From: Archivesica marissinica
Lineage: Eukaryota; Mollusca; Bivalvia; Venerida; Vesicomyidae
NCBI GenBank assembly: GCA_014843695.1
Contig: CM026397.1
Location: 37,421,858 to 37,485,857 of the forward strand
DNA: 64,000 nt
Reading direction: 5' to 3'
Made by a program: the position numbers and the translations under genes. Every line of letters starts with the position of its first letter. The first letter of the stretch is position 1. Shown in pieces: positions 10,784 to 26,077 of the stretch. The notes under the pieces were generated by a model. The model had not been told where the DNA came from. It made no database searches and saw only the letters and a program-made list of their open reading frames with translations.

Positions 10784-13700
10784 TAGCCGGTAACTTAAGC
10801 ACACTAGCCGGTAACTTAAGTACACTAGCCAGTAACATAAGTACACTAGCCGGTAACTTGAGTGCACTAGCTGGTAACATAAGTACACTAGCTGGTAACA
10901 TAAGTACACTAGCCGGTAAGATAAGTACACTAGCTGGTAACATAAGTACACTAGCCGGTAACATAAGTACACTAGCCAGTAACATAAGTACACTAGCCAG
11001 TAACATAAGTACACTAGCCAGTAACATAAGTACACTAGCCAGTAACATAAGTACACTAGCCGGTAACTTGAGTACACTAGCTGGTAACATAAGTACACTA
11101 GCTGGTAACATAAGTACACTAGCCGGTAACATAAGTACACTAGCTGGTAACATAAGTACACTAGCCGGTAACATAAGTACACTAGCCAGTAACATAAGTA
11201 CACTAGCCAGTAACATAAGTACACTAGCCAGTAACATAAGTACACTAGCCAGTAACATAAGTACACTAGCCGGTAACATAAGTACACTAGCTGGTAACAT
11301 AAGTACACTAGCTGGTAACATAAGTACACTAGCCGGTAACATAAGTACACTAGCCGGTAACATAAGTACACTAGCCGGTAACATAAGTACACTAGCCGGT
11401 AACATAAGTACACTAGCCAGTAACATAAGTACACTAGCCAGTAACATAAGTACACTAGCCGGTAACATAAGTACACTAGCCAGTAACATAAGTACACTAG
11501 CGGTAACATAAGTACACTAGCGGTAACATAAGTACACTAGCCAGTAACATAAGTACACTAGCCAGTAACATAAGTACACTAGCGTAACATAAGTACACTA
11601 GCCGTACATAAGTACACTAGCGTAACATAAGTACACTAGCCAGTAACATAAGTACACTAGCCAGTAACATAAGTACACTAGCCAGTAACATAAGTACACT
11701 AGCCGGTAACATAAGTACACTAGCTGGTAACATAAGTACACTAGCCGGTAACATAAGTACACTAGCTGGTAACATAAGTACACTAGCCGGTAACATAAGT
11801 ACACTAGCCAGTAACATAAGTACACTAGCCAGTAACATAAGTACACTAGCCAGTAACATAAGTACACTAGCCAGTAACATAAGTACACTAGCCAGTAACT
11901 TGAGTACACTAGCTGGTAACATAAGTACACTAGCCATAAGTACACTAGCCGGTAACATATGTACACTAGCTGGTAACTTGAGTACACTAGCCAGTAACAT
12001 AAGTACACTAGCCAGTAACATAAGTACACTAGCCAGTAACATAAGTACACTAGCCAGTAACATAAGTACACTAGCGTAACTAGTACACTAGCTGGTAACA
12101 TAAGTACACTAGCCGGTAACATAAGTACACTAGCTGTAACATAAGTACACTAGCCGGTAACATAAGTACACTAGCCGGTAACATAAGTACACTAGCCGGT
12201 AACATAAGTACACTAGCCGGTAACATAAGTACACTAGCCGGTAACATAAGTACACTAGCAGTAACATAAGTACACTAGCCAGTAACATAAGTACACTAGC
12301 CGTAACATAAGTACACTAGCCAGTAACATAAGTACACTAGCCAGTAACATAAGTACACTAGCCAGTAACATAAGTACACTAGCCAGTAACATAAGTACAC
12401 TAGCCAGTAACATAAGTACACTAGCCAGTAACATAAGTACACTAGCCGGTAACTTAAGTACACTAGCTGGTAACATAAGTACACTAGCTGGTAACATAAG
12501 TACACTAGCCGGTAACATAGTACACTAGCTGGTAACTTAGTACACTAGCCAGTAACATAAGTACACTAGCCAGTAACATAAGTACACTAGCCAGTAACAT
12601 AAGTACACTAGCCAGTAACATAAGTACACTAGCCGGTAACTAGTACACTAGCTGGTAACATAAGTACACTAGCCAGTAACATAAGTACACTAGCCAATAA
12701 CATAAGTACACTAGCCAGTAACATAAGTACACTAGACAGTAACATAAGTACACTAGCCTGTAACATAAGTACACTAGCTGGTAACATAAGTACACTAGCT
12801 GATAACAAAAGTACACTAGCCGGTAACATAAGTACACTAGCCGGTAACATAAGTACACTAGCTGGTAACATAAGTACACTAGCCGGTAACATAAGTACAC
12901 TAGCTGGTAACATAAGTACACTAGCTGGTAACATAAGTACACTAGCTGGTAACATAAGTACACTAGCTGGTAACATAAGTAACTAGCTGATAACTTAAGT
13001 ACACTAGCCAGTAACATAAGTACACTAGCCAGTAACATAAGTACACTAGCCGGTAACGTAAGTACACTAGCCAGTAACATAAGTACACTAGCCGGTAACA
13101 TAAGTACACTAGCTGGTAACATAAGTACACTAGCTGGTAACATAAGTACACTAGCTGGTAACATAAGTACACTAGCGATAACTTAAGTACACTAGCCAGT
13201 AACATAAGTACACTAGCCAGTAACATAAGTACACTAGCCGGTAACGTAAGTACACTAGCCAGTAACATAAGTACACTAGCTGGTAACATAAGTACACTAG
13301 CCGGTAACGTAAGTACACTAGCTGATAACTTAAGTACACTAGCCAGTAACATAAGTACACTAGCCAGTAACATAAGTACACTAGCCGGTAACGTAAGTAC
13401 ACTAGCCAGTAACATAAGTACACTAGCCAGTAACTCAAGTACACTAGCCGGTAACTTGAGTACACTAGCCAGTAACATAAGTACACTAGCTGGTAACATA
13501 AGTACACTAGCCAGTAACATAAGTACAATAGCCAGTAACATAAGTACACTAGCCAGTAACATAAGTACACTAGCCAGTAACATAAGTACACTAGCCAGTA
13601 ACATAAGTACACTAGCCAGTAACATAAGTACAATAGCCAGTAACATAAGTACACTAGCCAGTAACATAAGTACACTAGCCAGTAACATAAGTACACTAGC

Positions 13701-16700
13701 CAGTAACATAAGTACACTAGCCAGTAACATAAGTACACTAGCCAGTAACATAAGTACACTAGCCGGTAACATAAGTACACTAGCCGGTAACATAAGTACA
13801 CTAGCCGGAACATAAGTACACTAGCTGGTAACATAAGTATACTAGCTGGTAACATAAGTACACTAGCCAGTAACATAAGTACACTAGCCGGTAACTTGAG
13901 TGCACTAGCTGGTAACATAAGTACACTAGCTGGTAACATAAGTACACTAGCCGGTAACATAAGTACACTAGCTGGTAACATAAGTACACTAGCCGGTAAC
14001 ATAAGTACACTAGCCAGTAACATAAGTACACTAGCCAGTAACATAAGTACACTAGCCGGTAACATAAGTACACTAGCCAGTAACATAAGTACAATAGCCA
14101 GTAACATAAGTACACTAGCCAGTAACATAAGTACACTAGCCAGTAACATAAGTACACTAGCCAGTAACATAAGTACACTAGCCAGTAACATAAGTACAAT
14201 AGCCAGTAACATAAGTACACTAGCCAGTAACATAAGTACACTAGCCAGTAACATAAGTACACTAGCCAGTAACATAAGTACACTAGCCAGTAACATAAGT
14301 ACAATAGCCAGTAACATAAGTACACTAGCCAGTAACATAAGTACACTAGCCAGTAACATAAGTACACTAGCCAGTAACATAAGTACACTAGCCAGTAACA
14401 TAAGTACAATAGCCAGTAACATAAGTACACTAGCCAGTAACATAAGTACACTAGCCAGTAACATAAGTACACTAGCCAGTAACATAAGTACACTAGCCAG
14501 TAACATAAGTACACTAGCCAGTAACATAAGTACACTAGCCAGTAACATAAGTACACTAGCCAGTAACATAAGTACACTAGCCAGTAACATAAGTACACTA
14601 GCCAGTAACATAAGTACACTAGCCAGTAACATAAGTACACTAGCCAGTAACATAAGTACACTAGCCGGTAACATAAGTACACTAGCCGTAACATAAGTAC
14701 ACTAGCCGGTAACATAAGTACACTAGCTGGTAACATAAGTACACTAGCTGGTAACATAAGTACACTAGCCAGTAACATAAGTACACTAGCGGTAACATAT
14801 ACACTAGCCGGTAACATAAGTACACTAGCTGTAACATAAGTACACTAGCCGGTAACATAAGTACACTAGCTGGTAACATAAGTACACTAGCCGGTAACAT
14901 AAGTACACTAGCCAGTAACATAAGTACACTAGCCAGTAACATAAGTACACTAGCCAGTAACATAAGTACACTAGCCAGTAACATAAGTACACTAGCCAGT
15001 AACATAAGTACACTAGCCAGTAACATAAGTACACTAGCCAGTAACATAAGTACACTAGCTGGTAACATAAGTACACTAGCCGGTAACATAAGTACACTAG
15101 CCAGTAACATAAGTACACTAGCCAGTAACATAAGTACACTAGCCAGTAACATAAGTACACTAGCCAGTAACATAAGTACACTAGCCGGTAACATAAGTAC
15201 ACTAGCTGGTAACATAAGTACACTAGCTGGTAACATAAGTACACTAGCTGGTAACATAAGTACACTAGCCAGTAACATAAGTACACTAGCTGGTAACTTA
15301 AGTACACTAGCCAGTAACATAAGTACACTAGCCGGTAACATAAGTACACTAGCCAGTAACATAAGTACACTAGCCGGTAACATAAGTACACTAGCCGGTA
15401 ACATAAGTACACTAGCCGGTAACATAAGTACACTAGCTGGTAACATAAGTACACTAGCCAGTAACATAAGTACACTAGCCAGTAACATAAGTACACTAGC
15501 CGGTAACATAAGTACACTAGCCAGTAACATAAGTACACTAGCTGGTAACATTTGTACACTAGCCGGTAATGTAAGTACACTAGCTGATAACTTAAGTACA
15601 CTAGCCAGTAACATAAGTACACTAGCCAGTAACATAAGTACACTAGCCGGTAACGTAAGTACACTAGCCAGTAACATAAGTACACTAGCCAGTAACTCAA
15701 GTACACTAGCCGGTAACTTGAGTACACTAGCCAGTAACATAAGTACACTAGCTGGTAACATAAGTACACTAGCCAGTAACATAAGTACAATAGCCAGTAA
15801 CATAAGTACACTAGCCAGTAACATAAGTACACTAGCCAGTAACATAAGTACACTAGCCAGTAACATAAGTACACTAGCCGGTAACATAAATACACTAGTC
15901 GGTAACATAAGTACACTAGCCGGAACATAAGTACACTAGCTGGTAACATAAGTATACTAGCTGGTAACATAAGTACACTAGCCAGTAACATAAGTACACT
16001 AGCCGGTAACTTGAGTGCACTAGCTGGTAACATAAGTACACTAGCTGGTAACATAAGTACACTAGCCGGTAAGATAAGTACACTAGCTGGTAACATAAGT
16101 ACACTAGCCGGTAACATAAGTACACTAGCCAGTAACATAAGTACACTAGCCAGTAACATAAGTACACTAGCCAGTAACATAAGTACACTAGCCAGTAACA
16201 TAAGTACACTAGCCGGTAACTTGAGTGCACTAGCTGGTAACATAAGTACACTAGCTGGTAACATAAGTACACTAGCCGGTAAGATAAGTACACTAGCTGG
16301 TAACATAAGTACACTAGCCGGTAACATAAGTACACTAGCCAGTAACATAAGTACACTAGCCAGTAACATAAGTACACTAGCCAGTAACATAAGTACACTA
16401 GCCAGTAACATAAGTACACTAGCCAGTAACATCAGTACACTAGCCAGTAACATAAGTACACTAGCTGGTAACATAAGTACACTAGCTGATAACTTAAGTA
16501 CACTATCCAGTAACATAAGTACACTAGCCAGTAACATAAGTACACTAGCTGGTAACATAAGTACACTAGCCAGTAACATAAGTACACTAGCTGATAACTT
16601 AAGTACACTAGCCAGTAACATAAGTACACTAGCCGGTAACATAAGTACACTAGCCAGTAACATAAGTACACTAGCTGGTAACATAAGTACACTAGCTGGT

Positions 16701-19700
16701 AACATAAGTACACTAGCTGGTAACATAAGTACACTAGCTGGTAACATAAGTACACTAGCTGGTAACATAAGTACACTAGCTGATAACTTAAGTACACTAG
16801 CCAGTAACATAAGTACACTAGCCAGTAACATAAGTACACTAGCCGGTAACGTAAGTACACTAGCCAGTAACATAAGTACACTAGCCGGTAACATAAGTAC
16901 ACTAGCTGGTAACATAAGTACACTAGCTGGTAACATAAGTACACTAGCTGGTAACATAAGTACACTAGCCAGTAACATAAGTACACTAGCCAGTAACATA
17001 AGTACACTAGCCAGTAACATAAGTACACTAGCCAGTAACATAAGTACACTAGCCAGTAACATAAGTACACTAGCCGGTAACGTAAGTACACTAGCTGATA
17101 ACTTAAGTACACTAGCCAGTAACATAAGTACACTAGCCAGTAACATAAGTACACTAGCCGGTAACGTAAGTACACTAGCCAGTAACATAAGTACACTAGC
17201 CAGTAACTTAAGTACACTAGCCGGTAACTTGAGTACACTAGCCAGTAACATAAGTACACTAGCTGGTAACATAAGTACACTAGCCAGTAACATAAGTACA
17301 CTAGCCAGTAACATAAGTACACTAGCCAGTAACATAAGTACACTAGCCAGTAACATAAGTACACTAGCCAGTAACATAAGTACACTAGCCAGTAACATAA
17401 GTACACTAGCCAGTAACATAAGTACACTAGCCAGTAACATAAGTACACTAGCCAGTAACATAAGTACACTAGCCAGTAACATAAGTACACTAGCCAGTAA
17501 CATAAGTACACTAGCCAGTAACATAAGTACACTAGCCAGTAACATAAGTACACTAGCCAGTAACATAAGTACACTAGCCGGTAACATAAGTACACTAGCC
17601 GGTAACATAAGTACACTAGCCGGAACATAAGTACACTAGCTGGTAACATAAGTATACTAGCTGGTAACATAAGTACACTAGCCAGTAACATAAGTACACT
17701 AGCCGGTAACTTGAGTGCACTAGCTGGTAACATAAGTACACTAGCTGGTAACATAAGTACACTAGCCGGTAAGATAAGTACACTAGCTGGTAACATAAGT
17801 ACACTAGCCGGTAACATAAGTACACTAGCCAGTAACATAAGTACACTAGCCAGTAACATAAGTACACTAGCCAGTAACATAAGTACACTAGCCAGTAACA
17901 TAAGTACACTAGCCAGTAACATAAGTACACTAGCCAGTAACATAAGTACACTAGCCAGTAACATAAGTACACTAGCCGGTAACATAAGTACACTAGCCGG
18001 TAACATAAGTACACTAGCCGGAACATAAGTACACTAGCTGGTAACATAAGTATACTAGCTGGTAACATAAGTACACTAGCCAGTAACATAAGTACACTAG
18101 CCGGTAACTTGAGTGCACTAGCTGGTAACATAAGTACACTAGCTGGTAACATAAGTACACTAGCCGGTAAGATAAGTACACTAGCTGGTAACATAAGTAC
18201 ACTAGCCGGTAACATAAGTACACTAGCCAGTAACATAAGTTCACTAGCCAGTAACATAAGTACACTAGCCAGTAACATAAGTACACTAGCCAGTAACATA
18301 AGTACACTAGCCAGTAACTTGAGTACACTAGCTGGTAACATAAGTACACTAGCCGGAACATAAGTACACTAGCCGGTAACATATGTACACTAGCTGGTAA
18401 CTTGAGTACACTAGCCAGTAACATAAGTACACTAGCCAGTAACATAAGTACACTAGCCAGTAACATAAGTACACTAGCCAGTAACATAAGTACACTAGCC
18501 AGTAACATAAGTACACTAGCCAGTAACATCAGTACACTAGCCAGTAACATAAGTACACTAGCTGGTAACATAAGTACACTAGCTGATAACTTAAGTACAC
18601 TATCCAGTAACATAAGTACACTAGCCAGTAACATAAGTACACTAGCTGGTAACATAAGTACACTAGCCAGTAACATAAGTACACTAGCTGATAACTTAAG
18701 TACACTAGCCAGTAACATAAGTACACTAGCCGGTAACATAAGTACACTAGCCAGTAACATAAGTACACTAGCTGGTAACATAAGTACACTAGCTGGTAAC
18801 ATAAGTACACTAGCTGGTAACATAAGTACACTAGCTGGTAACATAAGTACACTAGCTGGTAACATAAGTACACTAGCTGATAACTTAAGTACACTAGCCA
18901 GTAACTTAAGTACACTAGCCAGTAACATAAGTACACTAGCCAGTAACATAAGTACACTAGCCGGTAACGTAAGTACACTAGCCAGTAACATAAGTACACT
19001 AGCCGGTAACATAAGTACACTAGCTGGTAACATAAGTACACTAGCTGGTAACATAAGTACACTAGCTGGTAACATAAGTACACTAGCTGATAACTTAAGT
19101 ACACTAGCCAGTAACATAAGTACACTAGCCAGTAACATAAGTACACTAGCCGGTAACGTAAGTACACTAGCCAGTAACATAAGTACACTAGCTGGTAACA
19201 TTTGTACACTAGCCGGTAACGTAAGTACACTAGCTGATAACTTAAGTACACTAGCCAGTAACATAAGTACACTAGCCAGTAACATAAGTACACTAGCCGG
19301 TAACGTAAGTACACTAGCCAGTAACATAAGTACACTAGCCAGTAACTCAAGTACACTAGCCGGTAACTTGAGTACACTAGCCAGTAACATAAGTACACTA
19401 GCTGGTAACATAAGTACACTAGCCAGTAACATAAGTACAATAGCCAGTAACATAAGTACACTAGCCAGTAACATAAGTACACTAGCCAGTAACATAAGTA
19501 CACTAGCCAGTAACATAAGTACACTAGCCAGTAACATAAGTACACTAGCCAGTAACATAAGTACACTAGCCAGTAACATAAGTACACTAGCCAGTAACAT
19601 AAGTACACTAGCCAGTAACATAAGTACACTAGCCAGTAACATAAGTACACTAGCCAGTAACATAAGTACACTAGCCGGTAACATAAGTACACTAGCCGGT

Positions 19701-22700
19701 AACATAAGTACACTAGCCGGAACATAAGTACACTAGCTGGTAACATAAGTATACTAGCTGGTAACATAAGTACACTAGCCAGTAACATAAGTACACTAGC
19801 CGGTAACTTGAGTGCACTAGCTGGTAACATAAGTACACTAGCTGGTAACATAAGTACACTAGCCGGTAAGATAAGTACACTAGCTGGTAACATAAGTACA
19901 CTAGCCGGTAACATAAGTACACTAGCCAGTAACATAAGTACACTAGCCAGTAACATAAGTACACTAGCCAGTAACATAAGTACACTAGCCAGTAACATAA
20001 GTACACTAGCCAGTAACTTGAGTACACTAGCTGGTAACATAAGTACACTAGCCGGTAACATAAGTACACTAGCCGGTAACATATGTACACTAGCTGGTAA
20101 CTAAGTACACTAGCCAGTAACATAAGTACACTAGCCGGTAACATAAGTACACTAGCTGGTAACTTGAGTACACTAGCCAGTAACATAAGTACACTAGCCA
20201 GTAACATAAGTACACTAGCCAGTAACATAAGTACACTAGCCAGTAACATAAGTACACTAGCTGATAACTTAAGTACACTAGCCAGTAACATAAGTACACT
20301 AGCCAGTAACATAAGTACACTAGCCGGTAACATAAGTACACTAGCCAGTAACATAAGTACACTAGCTGGTAACATAAGTACACTAGCCAGTAACATAAGT
20401 ACACTAGCCAGTAACATAAGTACACTAGCCAGTAACATAAGTACACTAGCCGGTAACATAAGTACACTAGCCAGTAACATAAGTACACTAGCCAGTAACA
20501 TAAGTACACTAGCCAGTAACATAAGTACACTAGCCAGTAACATAAGTACACTAGCCAGTAACATAAGTACACTAGCTGGTAACTTGAGTACACTAGCTGG
20601 TAACATAAGTACACTAGCCAGTAACATAAGTACACTAGCCAGTAACATAAGTACACTAGCCAGTAACATAAGTACACTAGCCAGTAACATAAGTACACTA
20701 GCCGGTAACGTAAGTACACTAGCCAGTAACATAAGTACACTAGCTGGTAACATAAGTACACTAGCTGGTAACATAAGTACACTAGCCAGTAACATAAGTA
20801 CACTAGCTGGTAACATAAGTACACTAGCTGGTAACATAAGTACACTAGCTGGTAACATAAGTACACTTGCCAGTAACATATGTACACTAGCCAGTAACAT
20901 AAGTACACTAGCCAGTAACAATAGTACACTAGCCAGTAACATAAGTACACTAGCCAGTAACATAAGTACACTAGCCAGTAACATAAGTACACTAGCTGGT
21001 AACTTGAGTACACTAGCTGGTAACATAAGTACACTAGCCAGTAACATAAGTACACTAGCCAGTAACATAAGTACACTAGCCAGTAACATAAGTACACTAG
21101 CCAGTAACATAAGTACACTAGCCAGTAACATAAGTACACTAGCCAGTAACATAAGTACACTAGCCAGTAACATAAGTACACTAGCTGGTAACATAAGTAC
21201 ACTAGCCGGTAACATAAGTACACTAGCCAGTAACATAAGTACACTAGCCAGTAACATAAGTACACTAGCCAGTAACATAAGTACACTAGCCGGTAACATA
21301 AGTACACTAGCCGGTAACATAAGTACACTAGCTGGTAACATAAGTACACTAGCTGATAACAAAAGTACACTAGCCGGTAACATAAGTACACTAGCCGGTA
21401 ACATAAGTACACTAGCTGGTAACATAAGTACACTAGCCGGTAACATAAGTACACTAGCTGGTAACATAAGTACACTAGCTGGTAACATAAGTACACTAGC
21501 CGGTAACGTAAGTACACTAGCCAGTAACATAAGTACACTAGCTGGTAACATAAGTACACTAGCTGGTAACATAAGTACACTAGCTGGTAACATAAGTACA
21601 CTAGCTGGTAACATAAGTACACTAGCCGGTAACTTAAGTACACTAGCCAGTAACATAAGTACACTAGCCAGTAACATAAGTACACTAGCCGGTAACATAA
21701 GTACACTAGCCAGTAACATAAGTACACTAGCCAGTAACATAAGTACACTAGCTGGTAACATAAGTACACTAGCCGGTAACATAAGTACACTAGCCGGTAA
21801 CATAAGTACACTAGCTGGTAACTTGAGTACACTAGCCAGTAACATAAGTACACTAGCCAGTAACATAAGTACACTAGCCAGTAACATAAGTACACTAGCC
21901 AGTAACATAAGTACACTAGCCAGTAACATAAGTACACTAGCCAGTAACATAAGTACACTAGCCAGTAACATAAGTACACTAGCCAGTAACATAAGTACAC
22001 TAGCTGGTAACTAAGTACACTAGCCAGTAACATAAGTACACTAGCCAGTAACATAAGTACACTAGCTGGTAACATAAGTACACTAGCCAGTAACATAAGT
22101 ACACTAGCCGGTAACATAAGTACACTAGCCAGTAACATAAGTACACTAGCCGGTAACATAAGTACACTAGCCAGTAACATAAGTACACTAGCTGGTAACA
22201 TAAGTACACTAGCTGGTAACATAAGTACACTAGCCGGTAACATAAGTACACTAGCCGGTAACATAAGTACACTAGCTGGTAACATAAGTACACTAGCTGG
22301 TAACATAAGTACACTAGCCAGTAACATAAGTACACTAGCCAGTAACATAAGTACACTAGCCGGTAACGTAAGTACACTAGCCAGTAACATAAGTACACTA
22401 GCCGGTAACATAAGTACACTAGCTGGTAACATAAGTACACTAGCTGGTAACATAAGTACACTAGCTGGTAACATAAGTACACTAGCCAGTAACATAAGTA
22501 CACTAGCCAGTAACATAAGTACACTAGCCGGTAACATAAGTACACTAGCCGGTAACATAAGTACACTAGCTGGTAACATAAGTACACTAGCCGGTAACGT
22601 AAGTACACTAGCTGGTAACTTAAGTACACTAGCCGGTAACATAAGTACACTAGCCAGTAACATAAGTACACTAGCCGGTAACGTAAGTACACTAGCCAGT

Positions 22701-25077
22701 AACATAAGTACACTAGCCAGTAACTTAAGTACACTAGCCGGTAACATAAGTACACTAGCCAGTAACATAAGTACACTAGCTGGTAACATAAGTACACTAG
22801 CCAGTAACATAAGTACACTAGCCGGTAACATAAGTACACTAGCCAGTAACATAAGTACACTAGCCGGTAACATAAGTACACTAGCCAGTAACATAAGTAC
22901 ACTAGCCAGTAACATAAGTACACTAGCCAGTAACATAAGTACACTAGCCGGTAACATAAGTACACTAGCCGGTAACATAAGTACACTAGCCGGTAACATA
23001 AGTACACTAGCCGGTAACATAAGTACACTAGCCGGTAACATAAGTACACTAGCCGGTAACATAAGTACACTAGCCAGTAACATAAGTACACTAGCCGGTA
23101 ACATAAGTACACTAGCCGGTAACATAAGTACACTAGCCGGAACATAAGTACACTAGCTGGTAACATAAGTACACTAGCCGGTAACATAAGTACACTAGCC
23201 AGTAACATAAGTACACTAGCCGGTAACTTGAGTGCACTAGCTGGTAACATAAGTACACTAGCCGGTAACATAAGTACACTAGCCGGTAACATAAGTACAC
23301 TAGCTGGTAACATAAGTACACTAGCCGGTAACATAAGTACACTAGCCAGTAACATAAGTTCACTAGCCAGTAACATAAGTACACTAGCCAGTAACATAAG
23401 TACACTAGCCAGTAACATAAGTACACTAGCCAGTAACATAAGTACACTAGCCAGTAACATAAGTACACTAGCCAGTAACATAAGTACACTAGCCGGTAAC
23501 ATAAGTACACTAGCCGGTAACATAAGTACACTAGCCGGAACATAAGTACACTAGCTGGTAACATAAGTATACTAGCTGGTAACATAAGTACACTAGCCAG
23601 TAACATAAGTACACTAGCCGGTAACTTGAGTGCACTAGCTGGTAACATAAGTACACTAGCTGGTAACATAAGTACACTAGCCGGTAAGATAAGTACACTA
23701 GCTGGTAACATAAGTACACTAGCCGGTAACATAAGTACACTAGCCAGTAACATAAGTTCACTAGCCAGTAACATAAGTACACTAGCCAGTAACATAAGTA
23801 CACTAGCCAGTAACATAAGTACACTAGCCAGTAACTTGAGTACACTAGCTGGTAACATAAGTACACTAGCCGGAACATAAGTACACTAGCCGGTAACATA
23901 TGTACACTAGCTGGTAACTTGAGTACACTAGCCAGTAACATAAGTACACTAGCCAGTAACATAAGTACACTAGCCAGTAACATAAGTACACTAGCCAGTA
24001 ACATAAGTACACTAGCCAGTAACATAAGTACACTAGCCAGTAACATCAGTACACTAGCCAGTAACATAAGTACACTAGCTGGTAACATAAGTACACTAGC
24101 TGATAACTTAAGTACACTATCCAGTAACATAAGTACACTAGCCAGTAACATAAGTACACTAGCTGGTAACATAAGTACACTAGCCAGTAACATAAGTACA
24201 CTAGCTGATAACTTAAGTACACTAGCCAGTAACATAAGTACACTAGCCGGTAACATAAGTACACTAGCCAGTAACATAAGTACACTAGCTGGTAACATAA
24301 GTACACTAGCTGGTAACATAAGTACACTAGCTGGTAACATAAGTACACTAGCTGGTAACATAAGTACACTAGCTGGTAACATAAGTACACTAGCTGATAA
24401 CTTAAGTACACTAGCCAGTAACTTAAGTACACTAGCCAGTAACATAAGTACACTAGCCAGTAACATAAGTACACTAGCCGGTAACGTAAGTACACTAGCC
24501 AGTAACATAAGTACACTAGCCGGTAACATAAGTACACTAGCTGGTAACATAAGTACACTAGCTGGTAACATAAGTACACTAGCTGATAACTTAAGTACAC
24601 TAGCCAGTAACATAAGTACACTAGCCAGTAACATAAGTACACTAGCCGGTAACGTAAGTACACTAGCCAGTAACATAAGTACACTAGCTGGTAACATTTG
24701 TACACTAGCCGGTAATGTAAGTACACTAGCTGATAACTTAAGTACACTAGCCAGTAACATAAGTACACTAGCCAGTAACATAAGTACACTAGCCGGTAAC
24801 GTAAGTACACTAGCCAGTAACATAAGTACACTAGCCAGTAACTCAAGTACACTAGCCGGTAACTTGAGTACACTAGCCAGTAACATAAGTACACTAGCTG
24901 GTAACATAAGTACACTAGCCAGTAACATAAGTACAATAGCCAGTAACATAAGTACACTAGCCAGTAACATAATTACACTAGCCAGTAACATAAGTACACT
25001 AGCCAGTAACATAAGTACACTAGCCGGTAACATAAGTACAATAGCCAGTAACATAAGTACACTAGCCAGTAACATAA
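10784..25077 (+). repeat. Giant 21-bp satellite array (copy A)
   Basis: About 680 units of GTACACTAGCCAGTAACATA plus A, with variants at CCAG/CCGG/CTGG and CATAAG/CTTGAG/CGTAAG. Because 21 is a multiple of three and most units lack stops in three frames, very long frames with 7-residue periods appear on both strands. None has a non-repetitive domain. Higher-order blocks recur (see findings). It runs into the N gap. Confidence 0.97.
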
Positions 25078-26077
25078 NNNNNNNNNNNNNNNNNNNNNNN
25101 NNNNNNNNNNNNNNNNNNNNNNNNNNNNNNNNNNNNNNNNNNNNNNNNNNNNNNNNNNNNNNNNNNNNNNNNNNNNNNNNNNNNNNNNNNNNNNNNNNNN
25201 NNNNNNNNNNNNNNNNNNNNNNNNNNNNNNNNNNNNNNNNNNNNNNNNNNNNNNNNNNNNNNNNNNNNNNNNNNNNNNNNNNNNNNNNNNNNNNNNNNNN
25301 NNNNNNNNNNNNNNNNNNNNNNNNNNNNNNNNNNNNNNNNNNNNNNNNNNNNNNNNNNNNNNNNNNNNNNNNNNNNNNNNNNNNNNNNNNNNNNNNNNNN
25401 NNNNNNNNNNNNNNNNNNNNNNNNNNNNNNNNNNNNNNNNNNNNNNNNNNNNNNNNNNNNNNNNNNNNNNNNNNNNNNNNNNNNNNNNNNNNNNNNNNNN
25501 NNNNNNNNNNNNNNNNNNNNNNNNNNNNNNNNNNNNNNNNNNNNNNNNNNNNNNNNNNNNNNNNNNNNNNNNNNNNNNNNNNNNNNNNNNNNNNNNNNNN
25601 NNNNNNNNNNNNNNNNNNNNNNNNNNNNNNNNNNNNNNNNNNNNNNNNNNNNNNNNNNNNNNNNNNNNNNNNNNNNNNNNNNNNNNNNNNNNNNNNNNNN
25701 NNNNNNNNNNNNNNNNNNNNNNNNNNNNNNNNNNNNNNNNNNNNNNNNNNNNNNNNNNNNNNNNNNNNNNNNNNNNNNNNNNNNNNNNNNNNNNNNNNNN
25801 NNNNNNNNNNNNNNNNNNNNNNNNNNNNNNNNNNNNNNNNNNNNNNNNNNNNNNNNNNNNNNNNNNNNNNNNNNNNNNNNNNNNNNNNNNNNNNNNNNNN
25901 NNNNNNNNNNNNNNNNNNNNNNNNNNNNNNNNNNNNNNNNNNNNNNNNNNNNNNNNNNNNNNNNNNNNNNNNNNNNNNNNNNNNNNNNNNNNNNNNNNNN
26001 NNNNNNNNNNNNNNNNNNNNNNNNNNNNNNNNNNNNNNNNNNNNNNNNNNNNNNNNNNNNNNNNNNNNNNNNNNNNN
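25078..26077. other. Assembly gap of exactly 1000 N
   Basis: A run of exactly 1000 N separates the 21-bp array from the 26-bp array. A round number is normally a scaffolding placeholder, so the true distance is unknown. Confidence 0.98.

Larger units (their letters stand above)
1..25077 (+). repeat. Segmental duplication copy A
   Basis: The sequence from position 1 matches copy B from 37813 in the same order and orientation: inverted-arm sequence, truncated SINE, USP last exon, TTAGGG-containing array, 76-nt exon, 38/40-bp array, 52-bp array, 105-nt exon, 82-bp array, LINE end, 85-bp array, 123-nt exon, 21-bp array. Unique parts differ only by scattered substitutions and small indels, while array lengths differ strongly. 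The left end lies outside the window, and the right end is lost in the 21-bp array and the N gap. Real duplication and uncollapsed haplotype both fit what is seen. Confidence 0.93.

Noticed and set aside
10784..25077. Open reading frames of up to about 1000 codons on both strands
   Set aside because: They are pure 7-residue repeats caused by a 21-bp unit without stops. They have no start context, no unique domain, and they overlap on both strands.
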